A DNA stretch of 33,616 nucleotides. It comes from Bacillota bacterium. Its GTDB lineage: Bacteria > Bacillota > Clostridia > Christensenellales > Aristaeellaceae. The notes under the pieces were generated by a model, which was not told where the DNA came from, searched no databases, and saw only the letters and a list, made by a program, of their open reading frames with translations. The translations under genes were made by a program, and so were the position numbers. Positions within the stretch are counted from its first letter, which is position 1. Each line of letters opens with the position of its first letter. Of this stretch, positions 8,311-15,871 are shown piece by piece. Location: assembly GCA_023404715.1 (NCBI GenBank), contig JAEYAR010000017.1, positions 1 through 33,616 of the forward strand, in the 5' to 3' direction.

Positions 8311-9237
8311 CTAGAGCAAGGATAGGTCCGTCATCTTCCTAACCAAAGTATTGGCGAGGAAGACGAGCATCAAACTACAAACCGACTTAACCAACGCGAC
8401 AGCCGTTCCAAAGGAATATCGCCCGAGTTGAATGCCGTAGCGGTAGGCAAACGTATCGATTACTTCATAATAACTGCGGGTTTGCTCCGTACCCAGCAGC
8501 AATTGTTGTTCAAAGCCCGCATTGAGTATATCGCCGATGCGTAAAATAAACATCAGCGCGATGGTGCTCAAGATGCCCGGGAGGGTGATATGCACAACCA
8601 TGCCTAGGCGTCCAAGGCCATCTACTGCGCCAGCCTGATATAGCTCTTCATCGACCCCGGCGATCGCGGATAAGTATAGAATAGAGGACCAACCCATGCT
8701 TTTCCATATATTGGCGACTGTTATGATCGTCCAAAAATACGACCCTTTGCCTAAATAGTTGACGCCGCTATCGATGACGCCCAATTTAATGAGAATCGTG
8801 TTGACGACGCCTTCGCTGCTCAGCAAGCTGAAAAACAAGCTGGCTGTTACGACCCATGAAATAAAGTGCGGAAGATAGTAGGCAGTCTGCATAAACTTCT
8901 TAAATGGCCCCCCGCGTAGCTCATTGAGTAGCAGAGCGAGAATGATCGGCGCTGGAAAACCAAATAAGATGTTTAAGAAACTGATAACGAACGTGTTGCG
9001 CAATAGCATCGGAAAATCTGGGTTGCTGAAAAATTGCCGAAAATATTTAAGGCCTACCCAATCGCCGCTTCCGATGATTTGGCCTGGGGTATACTTTGTA
9101 AAAGAGATGACGAGCCCATACATGGGCGCGTAACAAAAGACGAGCGCCCACATCACGGGTATAACGGCCCATAGCCACATTTCGCGCTCTATGGCCCACC
9201 GTCTTTTTAATCGGTGCATATTCCTGGACTTTTCCAT
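8311..9237 (-). CDS. carbohydrate ABC transporter permease, LplB/YteP type
   Basis: A 308-residue membrane protein with six predicted segments. The N-terminal YAPMYGLVISFTKYTPGQII stretch and the EAA loop EELYQAGAVDGLGRLGMVVH are hallmarks of LplB-type CUT1 permeases, which take up complex or uronic-acid-containing oligosaccharides. It pairs with the LplC-type permease 21 bases downstream and with the large binding protein upstream. The start ATG 9237 has a perfect AGGAGG at normal spacing. A hairpin with a short T run lies between this gene and the binding-protein gene, which should make the permeases less abundant than the binding protein. Confidence 0.9.
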   Translation of the reverse strand: MEKSRNMHRLKRRWAIEREMWLWAVIPVMWALVFCYAPMYGLVISFTKYTPGQIIGSGDWVGLKYFRQFFSNPDFPMLLRNTFVISFLNILFGFPAPIILALLLNELRGGPFKKFMQTAYYLPHFISWVVTASLFFSLLSSEGVVNTILIKLGVIDSGVNYLGKGSYFWTIITVANIWKSMGWSSILYLSAIAGVDEELYQAGAVDGLGRLGMVVHITLPGILSTIALMFILRIGDILNAGFEQQLLLGTEQTRSYYEVIDTFAYRYGIQLGRYSFGTAVALVKSVCSLMLVFLANTLVRKMTDLSLL

Positions 9238-9259
9238 TACAAACCTCCTCGACGATCAG

Positions 9260-9290
9260 AAAAGGGGCTGCCGCAGCCTGCAGCAGCCCC
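9260..9290 (-). terminator. partial terminator between binding-protein and permease genes
   Basis: On the minus strand the arms GGGGCTGC and GCAGCCCC (9283-9290 with 9264-9271) form an 8-bp stem with a further 3-bp inner stem, followed by TTTT. It lies inside the operon, so it probably lowers transcription into the permease genes or stabilises the upstream message. Confidence 0.6.
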
Positions 9291-9302
9291 CTCAGGTGGA
9301 GA

Positions 9303-10958
9303 TCAATCCATCATGCCCCAAGCCTTGAGGTTCGCCGTATACTGCGCTGTAAACCAGTCGTTAACCTCTTTCATACCGAGTGCATTCACTTTTTCTACCA
9401 TCGAATCGTAGATCGCGCGGCAAGCCTCTTCGGATTCAGCCATCACAGCTTCGACAAACATGGAGGAGACGACATCTTGAATTTGCTGCCATTGCATCGA
9501 AATATCTTCGTCTTCTGGAATCTGGATTCCCAGAAATGCGGAGAAATCGAAACAGCTGGCCTTCATATTGTCGTTCATAAAGCCACGCCACCAAATTTGA
9601 TCGTTGAAGCACTGATCATACCAGCAGCTCGTACCATCCTCTTGAAATCGCTGGTCGAACGTAAAGCTCGCAACCCCGCTGCCGCCCATATAGCTATGGC
9701 GAGTCGAATTAAAGCTGTTGGCAAGTAGCTCCTCAACATGTTCTTCCACATAAGCCCAACCGGGCGAGTCTTCGGTTTGATACCAAACGGCATAGTCATT
9801 ATCCGCGCCCGGTACGATACCTTCATAATTGGCGGGCACACCCCATCCGAGCAGTTTGAGGCCCAACGCCGAGTGTTCAAAATTGATGAACTTTGCGACG
9901 ATCTCGGGGTTCTTGCAGTGATCAGTTACAATCGTTCGGTAGGTCCCGTTTGCATTTTTAGGGTTGATAGTTGATGCTTCGAGATCGTCTGTGTGCACGT
10001 CGACGTGTACGAATAGGTCGGTCATGGGATCGTAATTCTCTACGGTTTCCGGCCAGTAGGTTTGTGTGTAGACCACAGGCCACCAGGAGTCCAGATGGCC
10101 GGCATAGCGCTGAGACGCGAGCTTCTGCACCCACTCATCCATCGTCATGACAAAGCTATCCGGATCGAGCAGGCCTTCCAGCGTAAATTGATTTATATAC
10201 CGGGTCAATTCCCAGCCTTCATCCGTGCCGGGGAAAAAGGTGAGGGTGTGATCGGCATCTTCATGAAATCCTTTTTTCAGACCCCACATGGCGCCGACCA
10301 ACTCGTAGTTCTTTCGTCCCTTAATGAACCCGAGTGCGTAAGTCTTTTGTCCATCAGCGTTCTCTGGATGCGCTTCAACGAGTGCTTTCAGCGTGTCATG
10401 ATAGGATTCAGGCGTGGTGATCGGGTTCTGGCCGGCCTCGATCCACCAATCATAGCGAATCTGAGGAGCAAAGTCGCAAATGGGGAGGATGCCCCATATG
10501 TTCGGTAACGAGAAGACCGCTCCGTCATGGTTGATATAGCGTTGATACATGTCGCCTAACGATTGTATGAAGTTTGGCGCATGTGCGTCGAGATAAGGCT
10601 TCATGTCGATCGCCTTGCCCATGTCTTCCCAGTTCTTGGCTTGACTTGGCGTCATACAGGCGATGACGTCGGGATAATCTCCGGAAGCGAGCATCATCGC
10701 GAGCCGTTCTTCCGTGTCATTTTCATAGACGATGCGCTGCAAGTCGATGTTAAAGTATTTGAGAAGGAACTCATGCATGATTTCCATCTCTTTTTCGTTG
10801 GTTTCCGGAAGCTCTTGGCCGCCATAATAGGCGATGGTCACCGTCTCCTCCGGTGCTTCCCATTCAAAAGCCGACATGTTAATCTCGGCCGAGGCGGTCC
10901 TCCAAGTGAAGGAGAGGCAAAATAGGGCGCAAGTGCATAGAATCCCAAGCTTTTTCAT
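9303..10958 (-). CDS. extracellular solute-binding protein, LplA type (carbohydrate ABC importer)
   Basis: A 551-residue secreted binding protein. Start ATG 10958 is preceded by AAGGAGG at ideal spacing; an upstream ATG at 10982 has no such site. The N-terminus MKKLGILCTCALFCLSF is a Sec signal with likely cleavage after TASA; it contains cysteines but no clear lipobox, so anchoring is uncertain. The mature part begins with the acidic EWEAPEETVTIAYYGG and continues with type-1 solute-binding features (ASGDYPDVIACM, segments rich in Trp, Tyr and Asp). Its length of about 550 residues is typical of LplA/YtcQ-like proteins that bind oligosaccharides. It is the first gene of the operon, divergent from the AraC gene. 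The ligand is inferred, not seen: an O-glycan oligosaccharide would fit the neighbouring enzymes. Confidence 0.88.
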   Translation of the reverse strand: MKKLGILCTCALFCLSFTWRTASAEINMSAFEWEAPEETVTIAYYGGQELPETNEKEMEIMHEFLLKYFNIDLQRIVYENDTEERLAMMLASGDYPDVIACMTPSQAKNWEDMGKAIDMKPYLDAHAPNFIQSLGDMYQRYINHDGAVFSLPNIWGILPICDFAPQIRYDWWIEAGQNPITTPESYHDTLKALVEAHPENADGQKTYALGFIKGRKNYELVGAMWGLKKGFHEDADHTLTFFPGTDEGWELTRYINQFTLEGLLDPDSFVMTMDEWVQKLASQRYAGHLDSWWPVVYTQTYWPETVENYDPMTDLFVHVDVHTDDLEASTINPKNANGTYRTIVTDHCKNPEIVAKFINFEHSALGLKLLGWGVPANYEGIVPGADNDYAVWYQTEDSPGWAYVEEHVEELLANSFNSTRHSYMGGSGVASFTFDQRFQEDGTSCWYDQCFNDQIWWRGFMNDNMKASCFDFSAFLGIQIPEDEDISMQWQQIQDVVSSMFVEAVMAESEEACRAIYDSMVEKVNALGMKEVNDWFTAQYTANLKAWGMMD

Positions 10959-10998
10959 GTGTCGTTCCTCCTTTTTATCCATTGGTTTTATGTATTTT

Positions 10999-11004
10999 AT
11001 TATA
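10999..11004 (-). promoter_or_regulatory. candidate -10 for the glycan operon
   Basis: A perfect minus-strand TATAAT lies about 40 bases upstream of the binding-protein start, but no good -35 is present at 16-18 bases. A weak -35 is what an activator-dependent AraC-controlled promoter usually shows. Confidence 0.5.
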
Positions 11005-11039
11005 CAAGATCACATCATTCATGGATATGAATATGCGTG

Positions 11040-11071
11040 ACAACAAATTGGATTTTTGTGATCTTTGTTGT
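11040..11071. promoter_or_regulatory. candidate operator between AraC gene and glycan operon
   Basis: ACAACAAA (11040-11047) and TTTGTTGT (11064-11071) form a perfect 8-bp inverted repeat with a 16-base gap. The right arm overlaps the -35 of the AraC gene, and the left arm lies upstream of the operon's -10. Confidence 0.4.
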
Positions 11072-11096
11072 GCAATCTGAGAAGAAGTGATATAAT
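11068..11096 (+). promoter_or_regulatory. promoter of the AraC regulator gene
   Basis: TTGTGC (11068-11073), a 17-base spacer and TATAAT (11091-11096), with an extended -10 TGA directly before it. Confidence 0.65.
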
Positions 11097-11114
11097 TTTT
11101 ACGGGGGAAGGGAT

Positions 11115-11981
11115 ATGAGAAATAAGCAGGATCTATCTGAATTTGAGAACCATTTTTCCGACTTTGATTTTTCGTCCCTGTCATTGCTACACAACGGCCA
11201 TGAACAATGCGCGGCAGGGAAACAAAAGGGGCCGTATGTACGCGACCACTATGTATTCCATCTGATCGTATCGGGCCGAGGCTGTCTAATGGTCGATCAT
11301 CGGACTTATCCCCTGCGGGCGGGCCAGGGCTTTTTCATTGCGCCCGGACAACTATTTCAATATCAGGCGGCGCAGAATGATCCTTGGGAATACCTGTGGT
11401 TTGGTTTTAAGGGCGATAGTGTGCGGAAACTTCTGTATAATTCATGGCTCATGCACACGCAGCCCGTCTATACATCCGAGCGATGGCACGATCTGGAGGG
11501 ATACATGCGAGAAAGCTTCGCCGCTGTACGCATAGGCGGGGTCGCGGCTGCGGCCAAATGCCATGGATTGCTCTGCCTATCCCTTGCCCACCTCTTGGAA
11601 GAAACTACGCTATTCTCGGCGGCAGAAAACGCGGCGCAATTGACGAGCGTACACATGCAGTATATCTACGACGCGATCGATTTTATTCGCACGCACATTG
11701 GGCAACATTTTACGACAAATGACGTCGCTGGACATATAGGTCTCAATCGTTCTTACTTTTCAAGGCTTTTTGCGCAGATTTGTGGGTGCCCTCCCTCGTT
11801 GTTTATCGGTAATTATAGGTTGGATCTGGCTTGGCATATGGTTCGCTATGCGGATATGCCTATTCATCAGATCGCTCAAGCGGTTGGTTTCGACGATGCA
11901 GCGTACTTTGCCCGCTGCTTTGCAGAGCGTTATGGCCAAGCGCCCAGTCAACTGCGCAGAGCGGGTAATCGGCAGAAATGA
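11115..11981 (+). CDS. AraC-family transcriptional regulator of the glycan locus
   Basis: A 288-residue soluble regulator. Residues about 30-110 form an AraC-type cupin sugar-binding domain (HLIVSGRGCLMVDHRTYPLR, then FFIAPGQLFQYQA). The last 100 residues contain two helix-turn-helix units: TTNDVAGHIGLNRSYFSRLF and IHQIAQAVGFDDAAYFARCF, ending in the usual YGQAPSQLRR. Members bind a sugar and activate adjacent catabolic genes. The position, divergent from the binding-protein operon across 156 bases that carry both promoters and an inverted repeat, strongly suggests it controls that operon. Start ATG 11115 has a GGGGGAAGGG ribosome site. It ends one base before the next gene's first ATG. Confidence 0.92.
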   Translation: MRNKQDLSEFENHFSDFDFSSLSLLHNGHEQCAAGKQKGPYVRDHYVFHLIVSGRGCLMVDHRTYPLRAGQGFFIAPGQLFQYQAAQNDPWEYLWFGFKGDSVRKLLYNSWLMHTQPVYTSERWHDLEGYMRESFAAVRIGGVAAAAKCHGLLCLSLAHLLEETTLFSAAENAAQLTSVHMQYIYDAIDFIRTHIGQHFTTNDVAGHIGLNRSYFSRLFAQICGCPPSLFIGNYRLDLAWHMVRYADMPIHQIAQAVGFDDAAYFARCFAERYGQAPSQLRRAGNRQK

Positions 11982-12773
11982 ATGGCGACATTTATGAAGG
12001 GATGTGCTTCTTCTTTGCACCTTACGCCGCAGATGTTTTTCATCGTCTGCCCCCTTTGCTTCCTGGCAGGACTCATCGATTCCATCGCCGGGGGCGGCGG
12101 GTTGATCTCGATCCCGGCCTACCTGGCGACCGGCTTGCCTGCGCACGTCGCCATCGGCACCAACAAGCTCTCCGCCGCCGTCGGTACGGCCGCGGCGACG
12201 CTGCGCTACCGCAGCAGCGGGCGGATGGACCTGCCCTGCGCGCTCATCTCGGCCGCTTTGGCGCTGCCGGGCTCGTGGCTGGGCACGATGATCTTCAACG
12301 CCCTGCCGGATGGGTTCGTCACCCGCATGATGCTCGTCGTCATTCCGATTGTGGCGGTGCTGGTGCTCGTAAGGCGCGGTGAGCTTAGGGCGGCGGTGGC
12401 CCTGCCGCAGCGGTTGCGTCTGCCTGTGTGCGCGGCGATCGGCTTTACGATCGGGCTTTACGACGGCCTGGTCGGCCCGGGGACGGGCACGTTCCTCATC
12501 CTGCTTTTCACGCTCATCGTGGGCATGGAGGCCGTGACGGCGAGCGGCACGGCAAAGGTCGTCAACCTCGCCAGCAACGTCGCCTCGCTTACGACGCAGA
12601 TCTTCGCGGGCAACATCCTTTTTGGGCTCGGCCTGCCCGCGGCGGTCTTCGGCCTGCTCGGAAACCTCGCGGGCGCACGCCTGGCGATCCGCGGCGGCGA
12701 GCGCATCGTGCGGGCGATGCTGGTGCTGGTGCTGGCGCTGTTGATGGTCAACATGGTCTCCGGCCTTTTGTGA
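11982..12773 (+). CDS. TauE/SafE family (TSUP) membrane exporter
   Basis: A 263-residue protein with about seven to eight membrane segments. The N-terminal repeat LCFLAGLIDSIAGGGGLISI followed by GTNKLSAAVGT is diagnostic of the TauE/SafE (DUF81) family; the second repeat appears as GFTIGLYDGLVGPGTGTFLI and GTAKVVNLASN. Members export sulfite, sulfoacetate or related organosulfur anions; the substrate here is unknown. ATG 11982 directly follows the AraC stop, but ATG 11994 or the Met before FFIVCPL may be the true start because no clear ribosome site marks 11982. GC jumps up here relative to the glycan locus, so I read it as a backbone gene not functionally tied to the regulator. Its transcript ends in the hairpin at 12793-12830. 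Confidence 0.85.
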   Translation: MATFMKGCASSLHLTPQMFFIVCPLCFLAGLIDSIAGGGGLISIPAYLATGLPAHVAIGTNKLSAAVGTAAATLRYRSSGRMDLPCALISAALALPGSWLGTMIFNALPDGFVTRMMLVVIPIVAVLVLVRRGELRAAVALPQRLRLPVCAAIGFTIGLYDGLVGPGTGTFLILLFTLIVGMEAVTASGTAKVVNLASNVASLTTQIFAGNILFGLGLPAAVFGLLGNLAGARLAIRGGERIVRAMLVLVLALLMVNMVSGLL

Positions 12774-12792
12774 GCGGTTTCACCTGGCTGTG

Positions 12793-12830
12793 CCCCCTCG
12801 CATACGCTACTGCGAGGGGGTGTTTTCTTT
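12793..12830 (+). terminator. terminator hairpin overlapping the lysozyme ribosome site
   Basis: CCCCCTCGCA (12793-12802) and TGCGAGGGGG (12811-12820) form a perfect 10-bp stem with an 8-base loop, then TGTTTTCTTT. The right arm GAGGGGG is also the only plausible Shine-Dalgarno for the next gene. Confidence 0.7.
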
Positions 12831-13818
12831 GGTAAAGAGGATTGCCGCATCGCTTATAGCGCTGTGGCTCGTCGCGGGAACGGGTTTTGCATGTCTAGCG
12901 GAGGTTTTCCCGCCGGCGGGCGAAATCATCCCGGGCATCGACGTGAGCGTCTGGCAGGGGGAGATCGACTTTGCCCGCGTGCGCGAATCGGACGTGCAGA
13001 TCGTCTATATTCGCTCCAGCGAAGGAAGCGGGGTTATCGATACGCGTTTTCGGCGAAACTATGCGGGGTTTAAGGCGCAGGGGTTCAAGATCGGTTTTTA
13101 TCATTTTATGACCGCGCGTACGCAGGAGGAAGCGCGGGAGCAGGCGCGTTTTTTTGCGGAAACCATCGAGGGTACGCAGCCCGACTGCCGGCTCGCCGTG
13201 GACTTCGAAAGGGCCGGCGGACTGACTAACCGCCAAGCCAATGATATCGTGCTCGCTTTTTTGCAGGAGACGGAGCGCTTGACCGGCAAAGCCTGCGCGA
13301 TCTATTCGGACGCTTGGGCGGCGCGTACCCTATGGGAGGAGGCGTTGACCGTCTATCCGCTGTGGGTCGCCAATTACGGCGTCGAATCCCCCGAGCCGAA
13401 TGGCAAGTGGGAAGTTTGGGCAGGCTGGCAGTATTCCGATCAGGGGCGAATTCCGGGTATCACGGGTAATGTGGATTTGGATCACTTCACCCCGTTGATG
13501 TTCCTGGATACGCCCGTGCCGACGAACACGCCCGTGCCGACGCAGACCCCCGTGCCGACGAACACGCCGGTACCGACGCAGACGCCTGCGCCGACGAATA
13601 CGCCTCGGCCAACGCCAACCGCCACGCCGAGTCCGTCGTATACGTGCACATGCATTCCGATGCATACGGTTTCGTATATCGTCAGACGGGGGGATACGCT
13701 CTCTCGCATCGCGCAGCGATACGACACCAGTGTGCGCGCGATCGCCGAGCTGAACCATATCCGCGACGTCCACCTGATCTATGCCGGGCAGGAGCTGTTC
13801 ATTCCCGTTTACAATTGA
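12829..13818 (+). CDS. secreted GH25 lysozyme with proline-threonine linker and LysM domain
   Basis: A GH25 muramidase cleaves the MurNAc-GlcNAc backbone of peptidoglycan. The N-terminus VKRIAASLIALWLVAGTGFA is a Sec signal peptide. The GH25 domain has GIDVSVWQGEIDF near its start, YIRSSEGSG, LAVDFERAGG with the catalytic acidic pair, and the late WQYSDQGRIPGITGNVDLDHF segment. A hexapeptide-repeat linker then leads to one C-terminal LysM domain (SYIVRRGDTLSRIAQRY), which binds peptidoglycan. I prefer TTG 12829, 8 bases after GAGGGGG, giving about 329 residues; GTG 12820 and GTG 12790 are in-frame alternatives. The ribosome site lies inside the terminator stem of the preceding gene, so translation may be controlled by that fold. 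A role in wall remodelling or competition is likely. Confidence 0.88.
   Translation: MVKRIAASLIALWLVAGTGFACLAEVFPPAGEIIPGIDVSVWQGEIDFARVRESDVQIVYIRSSEGSGVIDTRFRRNYAGFKAQGFKIGFYHFMTARTQEEAREQARFFAETIEGTQPDCRLAVDFERAGGLTNRQANDIVLAFLQETERLTGKACAIYSDAWAARTLWEEALTVYPLWVANYGVESPEPNGKWEVWAGWQYSDQGRIPGITGNVDLDHFTPLMFLDTPVPTNTPVPTQTPVPTNTPVPTQTPAPTNTPRPTPTATPSPSYTCTCIPMHTVSYIVRRGDTLSRIAQRYDTSVRAIAELNHIRDVHLIYAGQELFIPVYN
13510..13617 (+). repeat. 18-bp tandem repeats encoding the lysozyme linker
   Basis: Five units of 18 bases encode TPVPTN or TPVPTQ alternately (the fifth is TPAPTN), with a decayed sixth unit. Alternating N/Q units suggest that a 36-bp pair was duplicated. This is a length-variable linker, not a CRISPR. 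Confidence 0.9.
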
Positions 13819-13866
13819 CTCCTTCGACATTATGCCGGGGAAAAGCGACATTTGGGGCAGCGACGA

Positions 13867-13895
13867 TTGACGTACGCCGCTGCTTCTATTATAAT
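13867..13895 (+). promoter_or_regulatory. sigma-A promoter of ftsH
   Basis: TTGACG (13867-13872), a 17-base spacer and a perfect TATAAT (13890-13895). The transcript would start near 13902, about 50 bases before the ftsH ATG. Confidence 0.8.
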
Positions 13896-13953
13896 AACAT
13901 CCAAGCAACGAAGGATGCGACGCGAAAAGGCCGCAGAAAGGGTGATACCCCAT

Positions 13954-15813
13954 ATGAACGATGTGAAGAACCCCAAGAAACCCTTGATTTACTACTACCT
14001 CATCGTGCTGGTGGTCATCATGCTCCTCAACGCGACGCTGGTACCGATGCTCTCGCAACGCAACATCGAACAGGTGGATTATTCCGCTTTTCTGACGATG
14101 CTGCAGGAGGGTAAGGTCGGCGAAGTGCAGGTGGATGAGACGCAGATCGCTTTCTCTTCCTCGGATGAGACGAGCCGTAAGATCTACGTGACCGGGCGCA
14201 TGGAGGACGATAAGCTCGTAGACCGCTTGAACGACGCGAACGTCAAGTATGGCCGCGTCGTGCAGCAGGAGATGTCGCCGCTGCTCAGCTTCCTACTCTC
14301 GTGGGTTTTCCCGATCCTGCTGTTCTGGGTGCTGGGGCAGTTCCTGTTCAAGCAGATGTCCAAGCGCATGGGCGGCAACACCATGAGCTTTGGCAAATCC
14401 AACGCGAAGGTGTACGTCGCGGCCCAGACGGGCAAGACCTTCGCGGACGTCGCAGGGCAGGATGAGGCGAAGGAAGCCTTGACGGAGATCGTCGACTTCC
14501 TGCACCAGCCCGAGAAATACCGGAGCATCGGCGCCAAGCTGCCCAAAGGCGCATTGCTGGTGGGCCCGCCCGGCACGGGCAAGACGCTGCTCGCGCAGGC
14601 CGTGGCAGGCGAAGCCAAGGTGCCATTCTTCTCGATTTCCGGCTCGGAGTTCGTAGAGATGTTCGTAGGCATGGGCGCGGCGCGCGTCCGCGATCTGTTC
14701 AAGCAGGCGGGGGAGAAAGCGCCGTGCATCGTTTTCATCGACGAAATCGACGCCATCGGCAAAAAGCGCGACTCGGGCCCCATGGGCGGCAACGACGAGC
14801 GCGAGCAGACGCTCAACCAGTTGCTGACCGAGATGGACGGCTTTGACGCGGGCAAGGGCGTCGTCATCCTGGCGGCGACCAACCGCCCCGAATCACTGGA
14901 CAAGGCGCTTTTACGCCCGGGCCGTTTTGACAGGCGCGTGCCCGTCGAGCTGCCGGATCTGCAGGGCCGCGAGGCCATTTTGCGAGTGCATGCCCGCGCG
15001 GTCAAGATGAGCAAGGAAATCAACTTTACAGCCATCGCCCGCGCGACCTCCGGCGCCTCCGGCGCGGAGCTGGCCAACATCATCAACGAGGGCGCTCTGG
15101 CCGCGGTCAAGGCAGGGCGCGAGCTCGTCGAACAGCAGGACCTAGAAGAGGCCGTAGAGACGGTTATCGCGGGTTACCAGCGCAAGAACGCCGTGATTTC
15201 TATGAAGGACAAGCTCACCGTCTCGTACCACGAGGTGGGTCATGCCATGGTCGCGGCGAAGCTGAACCACTCGGCGCCTGTCCATAAGATTACGATCGTT
15301 CCCCGTACCTCCGGTGCGCTTGGCTATACCATGCAGGTGGACGAGCAGGACCAGGTGCTCATGACGCGCGAACAGATTCTGGATAAGATCACCACCTTCA
15401 CGGGCGGACGCGCGGCGGAGGAATTGATCTTTGGCTCGGTCACCTCCGGCGCGTCGAACGACATCGAACAGGCCACCAAGCTGGCGCGGGCGATGATTAC
15501 GCGCTTGGGCATGAGCGATACGTTCGATATGACCGCGCTGGAGACGGTCAATAACCCGTACCTGGGCGGCGACGCGGCGCTGATGTGCTCGGCCGACACT
15601 GCGGCTAAGGTGGATGCCGAGGTCGTGGCGATCATTCGGAGCGCGCACGCGCAGGCCAAAAAGATCCTGGAGGAGAACAAGGCCAAGCTGCACGAGCTGG
15701 CCAAGTATCTGCTCGATAAGGAGACGATCACAGGCGATGAGTTCATGGAGATTTTGAACCGCGTGCCCGAGCTGCCGGAGACGGCTGCAAAAGAGCAGGA
15801 AGAAGACGAATAG
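13954..15813 (+). CDS. ftsH: ATP-dependent zinc metalloprotease FtsH
   Basis: A membrane AAA+ protease that degrades misfolded membrane proteins and selected regulators. From ATG 13954 (AGAAAGGGTG upstream) it has 619 residues: TM1 about 11-33, an extracytoplasmic domain, TM2 about 110-131, Walker A GPPGTGKT at 204-211, pore motif FVG near 237-239, Walker B VFIDEIDAIG at 260-269, second region of homology with RPGRFDR at 321-327, and the zinc-binding HEVGH at 426-430 (HEAGH is more usual; HExxH is intact). The third ligand is expected in the TSGASNDIEQAT segment. The C-terminus is acidic and coiled. An open frame extends upstream to 13852, but it runs through the promoter and is rejected. All catalytic motifs are present. 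Confidence 0.97.
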   Translation: MNDVKNPKKPLIYYYLIVLVVIMLLNATLVPMLSQRNIEQVDYSAFLTMLQEGKVGEVQVDETQIAFSSSDETSRKIYVTGRMEDDKLVDRLNDANVKYGRVVQQEMSPLLSFLLSWVFPILLFWVLGQFLFKQMSKRMGGNTMSFGKSNAKVYVAAQTGKTFADVAGQDEAKEALTEIVDFLHQPEKYRSIGAKLPKGALLVGPPGTGKTLLAQAVAGEAKVPFFSISGSEFVEMFVGMGAARVRDLFKQAGEKAPCIVFIDEIDAIGKKRDSGPMGGNDEREQTLNQLLTEMDGFDAGKGVVILAATNRPESLDKALLRPGRFDRRVPVELPDLQGREAILRVHARAVKMSKEINFTAIARATSGASGAELANIINEGALAAVKAGRELVEQQDLEEAVETVIAGYQRKNAVISMKDKLTVSYHEVGHAMVAAKLNHSAPVHKITIVPRTSGALGYTMQVDEQDQVLMTREQILDKITTFTGGRAAEELIFGSVTSGASNDIEQATKLARAMITRLGMSDTFDMTALETVNNPYLGGDAALMCSADTAAKVDAEVVAIIRSAHAQAKKILEENKAKLHELAKYLLDKETITGDEFMEILNRVPELPETAAKEQEEDE

Positions 15814-15828
15814 CAAGACGATTAGAAA

Positions 15829-15865
15829 TGCGGCCCGGCAGCATCAACTGCCGGGCCGCACTTTG
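15829..15865. terminator. terminator between ftsH and the CotH-family gene
   Basis: A 13-bp perfect stem (15829-15841 with 15848-15860), loop CATCAA, then CTTTG on the plus strand and an A-rich left side. It probably serves both convergent transcripts. Confidence 0.75.
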
Positions 15866-15871
15866 TGCCGA

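Noticed and set aside
13510..13617. CRISPR-like periodic repeats
   Set aside because: The 18-bp period is an in-frame TPVPTN/TPVPTQ protein linker with no spacers.
13330..14058. Minus-strand 242-residue open frame rich in Arg and His
   Set aside because: It is the shadow of the lysozyme linker and ftsH start; no ribosome site and low-complexity product.
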